A program made the translations under genes and the position numbers. 21,913 nt of DNA from Clostridiales bacterium (GTDB lineage Bacteria > Bacillota > Clostridia > Tissierellales > Dethiosulfatibacteraceae). A model generated the notes under the pieces. That model made no database searches and was not told where the DNA came from. It saw only the letters and a list, made by a program, of their open reading frames with translations. Position 1 is the stretch's first letter. The number at the start of each line of letters is the position of its first letter. Positions 7,236-14,572 of the stretch are shown in pieces. The DNA lies in contig DPPH01000186.1 of NCBI GenBank assembly GCA_003539375.1, forward strand, positions 1 through 21,913, given 5' to 3'.

Positions 7236-7562
7236 TTAAAGGTCTATAGCATCGTATTTTTTCTTGCAGTTCTTAAATGCTGTAACTACAGCCTTTTGTG
7301 CTGAACCAAAATACTTTTCGTCCATTTCTTTGTTGATTTTTTCTACATCATTAATATTATTTCCAATAAGTATGTAGTTTACAAAATCTCTACCTAACCT
7401 AGTAGATAAAGTACATTCAGCATCTAAAATTTCCCCTGATTTTTTATCAACAAGTACCACCACAGCTATAACTTCATACAACTTGCTAGCTGTAATATTT
7501 GAAGGTAGCTTGGCATAACCGCTGATAAAAATTTCGTTGTCATTAAATTTTCTGTGCATCAT
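7236..7562 (-). CDS. DUF3870 protein
   Basis: A 108-residue soluble protein with an AAAAGGAG site 6-7 nt before the first of two adjacent ATGs. The conserved DUF3870 pattern is clear: SGYAKLPSNITASKLYEVI near 14-32, an acidic DKKSGEILDAECTLST stretch, LGRDFVNYILIGNNI, and the C-terminal KYFGSAQKAVVTAFKNC. The family is known from anaerobic Bacillota and has no assigned biochemistry. Its position between an acyl-CoA thioesterase and a CoA-transferase suggests a connection to acyl-CoA metabolism, as inference only. An intrinsic terminator sits directly upstream, so its expression depends on readthrough or on a promoter inside the preceding gene. Confidence 0.8.
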   Translation of the reverse strand: MMHRKFNDNEIFISGYAKLPSNITASKLYEVIAVVVLVDKKSGEILDAECTLSTRLGRDFVNYILIGNNINDVEKINKEMDEKYFGSAQKAVVTAFKNCKKKYDAIDL

Positions 7563-7579
7563 AAAGTACTCCTTTTTAA

Positions 7580-7606
7580 AAAAAGCCTAAGATTTAATCT
7601 TAGGCT
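7580..7606 (-). terminator. Intrinsic terminator after the thioesterase gene
   Basis: On the minus strand AGCCTAAGAT (7597-7606) pairs perfectly with ATCTTAGGCT (7584-7593) around a 3-nt loop, followed by a 7-base T run. It begins 4 nt after the thioesterase stop codon and ends only about 18-21 nt before the DUF3870 start. Confidence 0.88.
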
Positions 7607-7610
7607 AATT

Positions 7611-7991
7611 CTATAACTTATTTATGAATTTTTCAACATCTATAATGAATCTTTCATGAGTACCTTCTCCGATTTTTTTATCTTCGTCAAAGGTTTCAAC
7701 TTTAAATATAAGTTTTTTTCTATCCTGGTCTATCAGTTCTACCTCAGCCCATACTTTTTTCCCTACTTTTGTAGCTCCTATGTGGGATACATTTAAATGT
7801 ATGCCCACAGTAGAGTAACCTTCAGGAAGTTTGTTTTCTACAGCTTCTAGGCAGGTGTTTTCTATTAATGCTACCATCATAGGTGTGGAGAATACTTCTA
7901 CTCCTCCACTTCCCAATGCTGCAGCTGTGTCTTTTTCTGTAACTGTTTTTTCTTTTTTATATTTTAAACCTATATCTAATTTAGTGTCCAT
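7611..7991 (-). CDS. Hotdog-fold acyl-CoA thioesterase, FlK-like
   Basis: A 126-residue single hotdog-domain protein. It resembles the fluoroacetyl-CoA thioesterase FlK group: FSTPMMVALIENTCLEAV, then GYSTVGIHLNVSHIGATKVGKKV and GEGTHERFIID. T36, E44 and H70 have the same spacing as the FlK triad Thr42/Glu50/His76, as I recall it, so the active site appears intact. It should hydrolyse a short acyl-CoA or related thioester; in fermenters such proteins probably act as housekeeping or detoxifying thioesterases rather than on fluoroacetate. It starts 3 nt after the selenocysteine glutaredoxin gene and probably shares its promoter; the ribosome binding site GGAAGA lies inside the upstream gene. 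It is followed by a terminator. Confidence 0.82.
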   Translation of the reverse strand: MDTKLDIGLKYKKEKTVTEKDTAAALGSGGVEVFSTPMMVALIENTCLEAVENKLPEGYSTVGIHLNVSHIGATKVGKKVWAEVELIDQDRKKLIFKVETFDEDKKIGEGTHERFIIDVEKFINKL

Positions 7992-7994
7992 GAT

Positions 7995-8228
7995 TTATTC
8001 TTCCAGTAATTTTTCCAGCTTACCTTTGTTGAATCCTTCTACAGTTTCACCATCAACTAGTATTATAGGTACTCCCATGAATCCCATTTCCATAAGTTCT
8101 TTTCTTGCTTCCATATCTGAAGAAACATTTTTTTCTTCATATTCAAAACCTTTTTCTCTAAGGAACTCCTTAGCAGTTACACAGTGTGGTCATGAATTAC
8201 TTGTAAATACTACAATTTTTTTAGACAT
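7995..8228 (-). CDS. Selenocysteine-containing glutaredoxin/NrdH-like redox protein (in-frame UGA)
   Basis: From an ATG at 8228 with a strong GGAGGAGG site the frame reads MSKKIVVFTSNS, then TGA (8190-8192), then PHCVTAKEFLREKGF and on to TAA at 7995, giving 77 residues with residue 13 as selenocysteine. The motif U13-P-H-C16 replaces the CPxC active site of glutaredoxins, at the right place after the first beta strand. The rest is a complete glutaredoxin fold: EYEEKNVSSDMEARKEL, cis-proline in GVPIILVDG (V53-P54), and EGFNKGKLEKLL. A hairpin suited to be a bacterial SECIS lies 16 nt after the UGA. The protein would reduce disulfides or other oxidised thiols in the cytoplasm. It heads a unit with the thioesterase. 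The alternative, a Trp- or Cys-replacing point mutation, is less likely because the codon sits exactly at the catalytic position and both sides are conserved. Confidence 0.88.
8158..8173 (-). promoter_or_regulatory. Candidate bacterial SECIS element
   Basis: On the minus strand CTAAGG-AGTT-CCTTAG forms a perfect 6-bp stem with a 4-nt loop, starting 16 nt after the UGA codon. Bacterial SECIS hairpins read by SelB sit within the coding sequence shortly after the UGA and have a G early in a small loop; here G is the second loop base. The placement fits, although no folding calculation was run. Confidence 0.7.
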
Positions 8229-8265
8229 ATATAATCCTCCTCCATATTTTTTCTTTCAATTTTAT

Positions 8266-8293
8266 ATTATATAGGAAATTTCTTAAATGTAAA
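8266..8293 (-). promoter_or_regulatory. Promoter of the selenoglutaredoxin/thioesterase unit
   Basis: TTTACA (8288-8293), a 16-nt spacer and TATAAT (8266-8271) on the minus strand lie about 37 nt before the start codon. It lies just beyond the end of the TolC gene, with no clear terminator between. Confidence 0.6.
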
Positions 8294-8304
8294 ATTAATT
8301 ATTC

Positions 8305-9570
8305 TTAAAAGGATCCTCCAGATGCACCACCAGCAGAAGGTAATCCTACATCATAAGAGTTTTCAAACATCATCTTTGAGATGTTGTAAGATATCATCAG
8401 TTGATACCTTCCTATCTCAGCTTGAGCTAGGCCGGTTTCAGCATCTATTACATCTGTTAGAGTAGCTAGGTCGTATTCGTAAAAGAGTTGAGATACTCTA
8501 ACAGATTCTCTAGCTATGGCTGCAGATTCCGTCATGTTGTTTAGAGCTCTTTCTGCTTTTACAAGTTCCAGGTAATTTCTTCTAACATCAAGTTCTACAT
8601 CCTTGAAGGATTGCTCGTAGGCATGCTGTGCTTCCAAAAGTTTTTCTTCAGCATCTTTGTACTGTCTTAGAGCCGGAGTATAGTATGATTTATAGGCTGC
8701 TGTTTCAACTTCTTGTAATTCTAACTCTGATTTTAATTTTTTAATATCAGACCTGTTTTCAAAAGCTGCTTCTATACTTGCAGCAAGGTCTATATCTTCA
8801 GTAGGTGTGTACCCTACATCAGAAACAAGATCAACTTTCTGATCAAACTCAAGTCCTAAAGTGTTGTTCAACTCTAGATATTTGATCTTTAATTCATCTT
8901 CTGCATTTTGGTAGTCTGATTTAGCACTAATGTAAGCAGAGTCGGCCTGTAGTTTAACAAGCTTTGTAGCTACGCCGTTTTCGTATTTTACCTGGGCTAT
9001 TTCTTTATGCTGCTCGGCTTTTTTAAGAAGCTGTTCCTGTAGTTCGAGAGTCTTTTCTGCTATAAGTACCTGATAGTATGCAGATTTGGCTCCAATTTCT
9101 ATAGCTTCTAGTGTTTGTTTTTTAGTTTCTTCTAATACTACTTCTTGCTCCTTCGCTTGCTCCACTCCATGTCCTCTTTTGATTAACAAATAATCAACGT
9201 AATCAAAATTTGGTCCGAAAAATTGAGCTAAAACACTTTGTGTTGCTTCTATTGTATTCATTCCCAATGATTCTGCTCTTCTTATAGCTTCATCTAAACT
9301 ATCTTCTATTGTATCCTGTAAATCTTCCTGTGCATCTATAGCATCATCTATATTTCTTAAGTTTCTATCCAAGGTCTGAATATCCCAGCTGTTTTCTACA
9401 GCTAAATTTACTGCATCTTCTATTGTCAACTGTAGTACTTCCTCTTCTACAGCTGTTTCTTGGTTTTCTTCCTGACTTACTGCTGACTCTGATGTGGTTT
9501 CCATACCTAATACAGGTAAAGAACTAATCAGCATCATTACTACTAATCCTAATATTAGTTTCTTCTTCAT
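8305..9570 (-). CDS. TolC-family (outer membrane efflux protein-like) exported protein
   Basis: A 421-residue protein with a Sec signal peptide (MKKKLILGLVVMMLISSLPVLG, probably cut near residue 22; no lipobox) and an acidic linker rich in Glu. Two OEP-type repeats follow: LTIEDAVNLAVENSWDIQ at 49-66 starts the first, and long heptad-rich helices (about 145-240 and 290-390) would form the alpha-barrel hairpins, with a TLTDVIDAETGLAQAEI motif near 365-381 typical of the family. The Gly/Ser-rich C-terminus GLPSAGGASGGSF is short. In diderms TolC completes RND pumps through the outer membrane. Here the host seems monoderm, so its partner role in the cell wall is unclear. It starts 2 nt after the TetR stop and is the last gene of the pump operon. 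Confidence 0.85.
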   Translation of the reverse strand: MKKKLILGLVVMMLISSLPVLGMETTSESAVSQEENQETAVEEEVLQLTIEDAVNLAVENSWDIQTLDRNLRNIDDAIDAQEDLQDTIEDSLDEAIRRAESLGMNTIEATQSVLAQFFGPNFDYVDYLLIKRGHGVEQAKEQEVVLEETKKQTLEAIEIGAKSAYYQVLIAEKTLELQEQLLKKAEQHKEIAQVKYENGVATKLVKLQADSAYISAKSDYQNAEDELKIKYLELNNTLGLEFDQKVDLVSDVGYTPTEDIDLAASIEAAFENRSDIKKLKSELELQEVETAAYKSYYTPALRQYKDAEEKLLEAQHAYEQSFKDVELDVRRNYLELVKAERALNNMTESAAIARESVRVSQLFYEYDLATLTDVIDAETGLAQAEIGRYQLMISYNISKMMFENSYDVGLPSAGGASGGSF

Positions 9571-9572
9571 AA

Positions 9573-10151
9573 TTATCTCCTTCCAAATCCTTCAAGTAGT
9601 GAATCAATTATTTTTTCAAAGTCTACTTCAGAGTTTTTATCTCCTAGTGAATTAATACCCAAATGCTGGTTTGATATACTTAAAATGCAGGATGTCAGTA
9701 TGTCTTTATCTGCATCTTCTCTTACTACACCTTCTTTTATCCCTTCTTCTACTATTACCATTATATCATAATAATGATTACTCATAGAACAGAAAAATGT
9801 GTCCCTAACCTTGTCTGAAATTAATTCTCTATTGGAGAAAAAACTTTCGAATATAGTGTTTTGATTTTTCATATAATTCTTTTTGTATTTAAAGTACTCT
9901 ATTACTTTTTCTCTAAATCCTAAATCTAGGTTTAAAACTTCTTTTATGCCTTCAAATCCTTTTTCCATACTAAATATCATAGAAGTTTCAAAGAGTTCTT
10001 TTTTACTTTTGAAATACTCGTATAAAGTACCTTTTCCTATACCAGCCTTGTCAGCTATGGTTTTCATTTTTGCATTATGGTAGCCGTTTATTTGAAAAAT
10101 TTCGTATGCTGCTTCTACTATATTCAACTCTCTTTGGTTTTTAAATTTCAT
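9573..10151 (-). CDS. TetR/AcrR family transcriptional regulator
   Basis: A 192-residue regulator. The N-terminal helix-turn-helix is typical: IVEAAYEIFQINGYHNAKMKTIADKAGIGKGTLYEYFKSKKELFE, with recognition helix around KGTLYEYF (residues 40-47). The C-terminal part is the variable ligand-binding and dimer domain. Its gene overlaps the pump gene by 11 bp, so translation is coupled (GAGG site inside the pump gene). Being inside the operon it regulates, and with a TetR-like palindrome at the operon promoter (14418-14433), it very probably represses the whole operon until an efflux substrate binds. The substrate is unknown. Confidence 0.92.
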   Translation of the reverse strand: MKFKNQRELNIVEAAYEIFQINGYHNAKMKTIADKAGIGKGTLYEYFKSKKELFETSMIFSMEKGFEGIKEVLNLDLGFREKVIEYFKYKKNYMKNQNTIFESFFSNRELISDKVRDTFFCSMSNHYYDIMVIVEEGIKEGVVREDADKDILTSCILSISNQHLGINSLGDKNSEVDFEKIIDSLLEGFGRR

Positions 10152-13100
10152 CTGATGCTACCTCATCTTCCTCGTCCAACATGCCGAACAGTTTCTTAAA
10201 GAAGTGGGAAATATCATCTATAATTGTGTACATTACCGGTACAAATATCAGTGTTAGAACGGTAGATAGAGCAAGTCCTCCTATTACTACTGCAGCCATC
10301 GGCAGCTGTATCTCAGAACCTTCTCCTCCAACTATAGCTAGAGGCAGCAATGCCAGTATAGTAGTTAGAGCCGTCATTAGTATAGGTCTAAGTCTTATAG
10401 GGCCAGCATTTAGTATGGCTTCCCTTCTACTTTCTCCCATATCTCTTCTTTTATTTATATAGTCTACAAGTACTATAGCATTATTAACAACAATACCAAC
10501 AAGTATTATAAACCCAATAATTGAAACTATACTTATGTCTGCTCCCGTTACAACTAATCCTATGAAACCTCCTGAAAGAGCCAAAGGAATTGTAAACATA
10601 ATAATAAATGGATACATTAGAGATTCAAATTGAGCTGCTAAAATCATATATACCAGTAATATCGCAAGTAGCAAAACTATAGTTAAATCATTGAAGGCAT
10701 CTTCTATCAATTGTATTTCTCCTCCAAAGCTGTATGTATAACCCTGAGGCATCTGATAATCAGTAAGTTTTGCTTCTATATCATCCGTCACACTTGCCAC
10801 ATCTCTGCCAAAGGTATCTGCATTCACAGATACTACTCTGGACTGATTTTCTCTTTCAATACTTATCGGTCCTCTATCTAAGTAAACTTCCGCTACCTGT
10901 TTTAAAGGTATTATCGATCCTGTTGGTCCCGTTAATGGTAATGATTCTAAAGCAGACACACTTTCTTTATATCTTTTATCACCTTTTATTACCACATCTA
11001 ATTCTTCATCTCCATACTTGAAGGTAGTAACTGTTCGTCCTGATAATGTATTTCTTACAGTATTGGCTATCTGTCCCGTAGTCAATCCGTATCTTGCCGC
11101 TCTGTCCTTATCAATTCCAACTCTGACTTCCGGAACACCTTCGGAAATTGAAGTTTCTACTTCTCTAGTTCCAGAAACATTTTCTACAATTTCTTTGAAG
11201 TCGTTACTTATAGTTTCCAAGGTACCTATATCATCCCCTTTGATGCTTATAGATAAACCTCCTCCTGCAAGACCTCCTGCTCCCATCATAAGGGATGAAG
11301 CAGATACTCCTATTTCAGCTCCCGGCACATCTTTGACCAGATTTCTTATTTCATCAGCAAGTTCGAAAGAAGATTTTTCCCTTTCATCTAAATCTTTAAG
11401 CATAACCATAATGTTTGCCGAGTTAGTACTGGAAGCACCAATGTTCATACCGGCGACTCCACCGCCTATACTAGAATATACATAATCAATTCCTTCAACA
11501 TTTTTTAATATTTCTTCAATTTCTTCCACTGCATTATCCGTTTCATCTAGTTCCGACCCGTTTGGTAAGGAAACACTGATGGTTATTTGACCTTCGTCTG
11601 AAGCCGGCAAAAATGCCGATCCTACAGTTGTAAGTGATGCTATACTTCCTGCAAACAAAACTAAAATTAAAATAAAGACAAGAAGTCTGTGATTTAAACT
11701 TCTATTTAGTATACCTTTATATTCTCTTCTTATCCTGTTTAGGAAACCTTTTTCTTCTATTACTCCAGATTCTTCCTTGTCTACATCTATTTTTATGTTT
11801 TTAATTTTTAATATATTTGCTGAAAGCATCGGTATTAGAGTTAAAGCTACACCAAGAGAACTTATCAATGAAAAAGCAACTGTCATTGCCAGCTCTGTAA
11901 AAATTGTAGATGTAATTCCTTCTACAAATACTATCGGTATAAAAACTGCTATAGTAGTAAGAGTTGATGCTGTTACAGCAGCTGCAACTTCATTTGCTCC
12001 CTGTACAGAAGCTTCTTTAATCCCGTATCCCTCAGTTCTATATCTGTATATATTTTCAAGTACAACTATCGAATTATCGACAAGCATACCTATTCCTAAG
12101 GCAATACCTCCTAATGTCATCATGTTTATGGTTACATCTGCAAAGTATATCAGTATAAATGTTGAAATAATTGATATCGGCATTGATAATCCTATGATTA
12201 AAGTTGACTTGAAGTTTCTCAAAAATAACAACAGTACTATTATCGCTAAAAATCCTCCCACCAGAGCTTTCCTAGCCATATTCCCTATAGCCAAATTTAT
12301 ATAGTCAGCCTGGTCAAATACTTTATTTATTGTAACATTCCCATATTCTTGCTGAAGCTTTTCCAGTTCTTGATTGATTTCATTTGAAATATTTACAGTG
12401 TTAACTCCAGATTGTTTCATTATGGTAATTTCTATAGTGTCTTCACCGTCTAGTCTGGAAATAATATTTTTATCTGAATTAGTTAAATTTACATTAGCTA
12501 TGTCTCCAAGTCTTACATTACCTCCAGTTTGTAAAGGTATATTTGCATTTTCTATTTGTTGCAGTGAGTTGTATTCTCCTATTGTTCTAACATTTAGTTT
12601 CTGGTTGCCTTTAAATATTTCACCCCCTGGAAGATTAATATTGTCAGACATCAGTATTTGAGAAATATAATCTAAAGTTAAGTTGTATCCTTGAATTTTA
12701 TTTTGGTTTAATTCTACCTGTACTTCCCGCTCAAATCCTCCACCTATATTTACAGAAGCAACACCCTGAATTCTTTCAAGTCTAGTTTTAATTATATCCT
12801 CAGATATTTTTTGAGTAGTTGATATATCTCCATCACTTCTTACTGTAAGATACATAACAGGCATTGCTGTAGGATCAAACTTAAACACGTTTGGATCGGA
12901 AGCTCCTCCTGGAAGAAATCCTTTAACCATGTCGATTTTTTCCCTCATCTCAAGAGCCGCAAAATCCATATCTGTTCCGAACTCGAGCTGGAGGATTATA
13001 AGAGAACTTCCTTCGGAAGATATAGAAGTTAAAGTATCTATATTTCCAACTGTAGTTAGCGTATTTTCTAATGGTTTAGTTACTAAATTTTCCATCTCCT

Positions 13101-13266
13101 CCGGACTTACTCCTGAATAGCTGGTTGAAACTACTGCTATTGGGAATTCTATATCCGGTAGCAGATCTATTGGTAATTCTGTTAATGAAACGACACCGAT
13201 TAATATTACTATCAGGATTATCATTAAGATAGTAACAGGGCGTCTAACTGAAAATCTTGAAATCAT
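10141..13266 (-). CDS. RND family efflux permease (HAE-1/SwrC-like)
   Basis: A 1041-residue, 12-TM RND transporter with the standard layout: TM1 at about 11-29, a large extracytoplasmic loop, TM2-6 at about 333-480, TM7 near 525-545, a second large loop, and TM8-12 in the last 190 residues. The proton-relay Asp is in TM4, GIGMLVD397-N-S-I-V, where many AcrB-type pumps have two Asp. It shows the N-terminal FSVRRPVTILMIILIV and the repeated SMPISIIS/TIPLALSG loops of drug exporters. The closest described relatives in Gram-positives are SwrC-type pumps. It exports an amphiphilic substrate from the membrane using the proton gradient. It begins 1 nt after the adaptor stop codon and overlaps tetR. 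Confidence 0.95.
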   Translation of the reverse strand: MISRFSVRRPVTILMIILIVILIGVVSLTELPIDLLPDIEFPIAVVSTSYSGVSPEEMENLVTKPLENTLTTVGNIDTLTSISSEGSSLIILQLEFGTDMDFAALEMREKIDMVKGFLPGGASDPNVFKFDPTAMPVMYLTVRSDGDISTTQKISEDIIKTRLERIQGVASVNIGGGFEREVQVELNQNKIQGYNLTLDYISQILMSDNINLPGGEIFKGNQKLNVRTIGEYNSLQQIENANIPLQTGGNVRLGDIANVNLTNSDKNIISRLDGEDTIEITIMKQSGVNTVNISNEINQELEKLQQEYGNVTINKVFDQADYINLAIGNMARKALVGGFLAIIVLLLFLRNFKSTLIIGLSMPISIISTFILIYFADVTINMMTLGGIALGIGMLVDNSIVVLENIYRYRTEGYGIKEASVQGANEVAAAVTASTLTTIAVFIPIVFVEGITSTIFTELAMTVAFSLISSLGVALTLIPMLSANILKIKNIKIDVDKEESGVIEEKGFLNRIRREYKGILNRSLNHRLLVFILILVLFAGSIASLTTVGSAFLPASDEGQITISVSLPNGSELDETDNAVEEIEEILKNVEGIDYVYSSIGGGVAGMNIGASSTNSANIMVMLKDLDEREKSSFELADEIRNLVKDVPGAEIGVSASSLMMGAGGLAGGGLSISIKGDDIGTLETISNDFKEIVENVSGTREVETSISEGVPEVRVGIDKDRAARYGLTTGQIANTVRNTLSGRTVTTFKYGDEELDVVIKGDKRYKESVSALESLPLTGPTGSIIPLKQVAEVYLDRGPISIERENQSRVVSVNADTFGRDVASVTDDIEAKLTDYQMPQGYTYSFGGEIQLIEDAFNDLTIVLLLAILLVYMILAAQFESLMYPFIIMFTIPLALSGGFIGLVVTGADISIVSIIGFIILVGIVVNNAIVLVDYINKRRDMGESRREAILNAGPIRLRPILMTALTTILALLPLAIVGGEGSEIQLPMAAVVIGGLALSTVLTLIFVPVMYTIIDDISHFFKKLFGMLDEEDEVASDEI

Positions 13267-13267
13267 A

Positions 13268-14374
13268 TTATTCTCCCCTCACTACCTTTATTGTTGTACC
13301 TTCGCTTACATAATCCTGGCCTTTTACTATTACCTGGTCTCCTTCGGAAAGTCCAGCTATTATTTCCAATCTATCTCCAACATCCAATCCAGTCTCTACA
13401 ATATTTTCAACAGCCTTATCTCCTTCTGCAGTATAAACTACTTTTGATTCGCCTTTTTCGAGGACAGCTTGTGCAGGTACTACTATTACATCTTTTCTTA
13501 TATCCGTTGGTATAGTTACAGATGCAAACATTCCTGATTTAATATTTTTGTTATTAGGTACTCTAATTTTTACTTCATAAAGCCCTGTTTGAGGGTTTAC
13601 TGAATCGCTTACAGTTTCTATTTCTGCATCTGTTTCAAGTCCTACAGCCTCTATTTCTACAGTAACTTCCTTTCCTGGATATATTTTATTAATAATATCT
13701 TCAGTTACATTTATAACTACCTTTACATTTTCCATATCCATTAGCACTACAGCTGGATTTGAGTTAGTTGCATACTCACCCTCTTCTATATTCACGTTGG
13801 TTACAGTTCCACCTATTGGTGCTTTTACTTCTGCGTTATCTAATGCATCCAAAGCCTGATTGTATCCTACTCTTGCCTGTTCTACCTGAGCCTGTACAAC
13901 CTTCAAACTTTTATCTGAAGCAGCCAGCTTTGCCTGGTCATATTCGGCTTTTGATACGGCACCTTCTTCATATAGCTTTTTAGTTCGCTCAAAGGCATCT
14001 TTAGCGGTTTCTATCTGTTCTTTGGTTCTTTCGTAGTTAGCTAAAGCAGCATTGTATCCGGCTCTCGCCTGATCTACCTGATTTTGTATGTCTTCTTCAT
14101 TAAGTATAAATAGAATATCATCTTCTTCTACTACATCTCCTACAGATACCCTTACTTCCTCAACCTTTCCAACAATTTTAGGCATTACATATACATCTTT
14201 ATCTGCATATACACTACCCGAAAAAATATTTTCTGCATATATATCATGCTTCTGCGCACTTTCAACTTCCACAGCTATATAAGCTTCTTTTTCTTCCTCA
14301 ACAGCTTCTTGCCCACATCCGGCTAATGATACTGCCAAAACAGCAATAAGAGCTAATATTACAATTTTTTTCAC
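13268..14374 (-). CDS. RND efflux periplasmic adaptor (membrane fusion) lipoprotein
   Basis: A 368-residue adaptor starting at a GTG with an AGGAGG site 6-7 nt upstream. The signal peptide ends in a lipobox, SLAGC20, so the mature protein is membrane-anchored through a lipidated cysteine. The usual order follows: beta-barrel/lipoyl half (VMPKIVGKVEEVRVSVGDVV near 63-82), a long coiled-coil hairpin of two heptad helices (about 88-170), the second lipoyl half (VKAPIGGTVTNVNIEEGEY near 178-196), then beta-barrel and membrane-proximal domains. It connects the pump to the TolC-family protein. First gene of the operon; a TetR-like operator lies just upstream. Confidence 0.94.
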   Translation of the reverse strand: MKKIVILALIAVLAVSLAGCGQEAVEEEKEAYIAVEVESAQKHDIYAENIFSGSVYADKDVYVMPKIVGKVEEVRVSVGDVVEEDDILFILNEEDIQNQVDQARAGYNAALANYERTKEQIETAKDAFERTKKLYEEGAVSKAEYDQAKLAASDKSLKVVQAQVEQARVGYNQALDALDNAEVKAPIGGTVTNVNIEEGEYATNSNPAVVLMDMENVKVVINVTEDIINKIYPGKEVTVEIEAVGLETDAEIETVSDSVNPQTGLYEVKIRVPNNKNIKSGMFASVTIPTDIRKDVIVVPAQAVLEKGESKVVYTAEGDKAVENIVETGLDVGDRLEIIAGLSEGDQVIVKGQDYVSEGTTIKVVRGE

Positions 14375-14417
14375 AATTCTACCTCCTGATAAATTAGTTG
14401 CAGTTTATGCTTGTTTT

Positions 14418-14433
14418 CCGACTGACCAGTCGG
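14418..14433. promoter_or_regulatory. TetR-type operator palindrome
   Basis: CCGACTG-AC-CAGTCGG has 7-bp perfect arms around a 2-bp centre, and resembles known TetR/AcrR operators. It lies 7 bp downstream of the -10 box of the pump operon, covering the first transcribed bases, which is a classic repressor position. The regulator encoded at 9573-10151 is the obvious ligand. Confidence 0.8.
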
Positions 14434-14440
14434 TTATATA

Positions 14441-14469
14441 ATATTACCATCAATTATACTTCAAGTCAA
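14441..14469 (-). promoter_or_regulatory. Promoter of the RND efflux operon
   Basis: On the minus strand TTGACT (14464-14469), a 17-nt spacer and TAATAT (14441-14446) precede the operator palindrome. The transcript would begin near 14434, giving a 60-nt leader before the GTG start. Confidence 0.65.
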
Positions 14470-14507
14470 CTAGGAAAATATTAAAAAAAATTAAAATTGA
14501 TGTATAA

Positions 14508-14536
14508 TTGAATTTTAAAATGGTAAAATATATATA
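14508..14536 (+). promoter_or_regulatory. Candidate promoter of the rubredoxin-like gene
   Basis: TTGAAT (14508-14513), a 17-nt spacer and TATATA (14531-14536) lie about 36 nt before the ATG. A separate TATAAT at 14503-14508 lacks a good -35 box. The region is very AT-rich, so the choice is uncertain. Confidence 0.4.
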
Positions 14537-14572
14537 GAATGTTTAAATCTAAAAATACCAAGGGAGGTTAGT

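Noticed and set aside
7995..8228. Frameshifted or stop-mutated glutaredoxin pseudogene
   Set aside because: Only one TGA is present, exactly at the catalytic position, with a downstream hairpin and otherwise intact frame and signals, so selenocysteine is the better explanation.
7831..8274. Plus-strand frame across the glutaredoxin region
   Set aside because: The minus-strand selenoglutaredoxin and thioesterase explain the region with proper start signals; the plus frame has no family resemblance.
11777..12304. Long plus-strand open frames within the RND pump gene
   Set aside because: They are shadows of the pump reading frame on the other strand; composition is Ile/Thr/Ser-rich without family motifs or ribosome binding sites.
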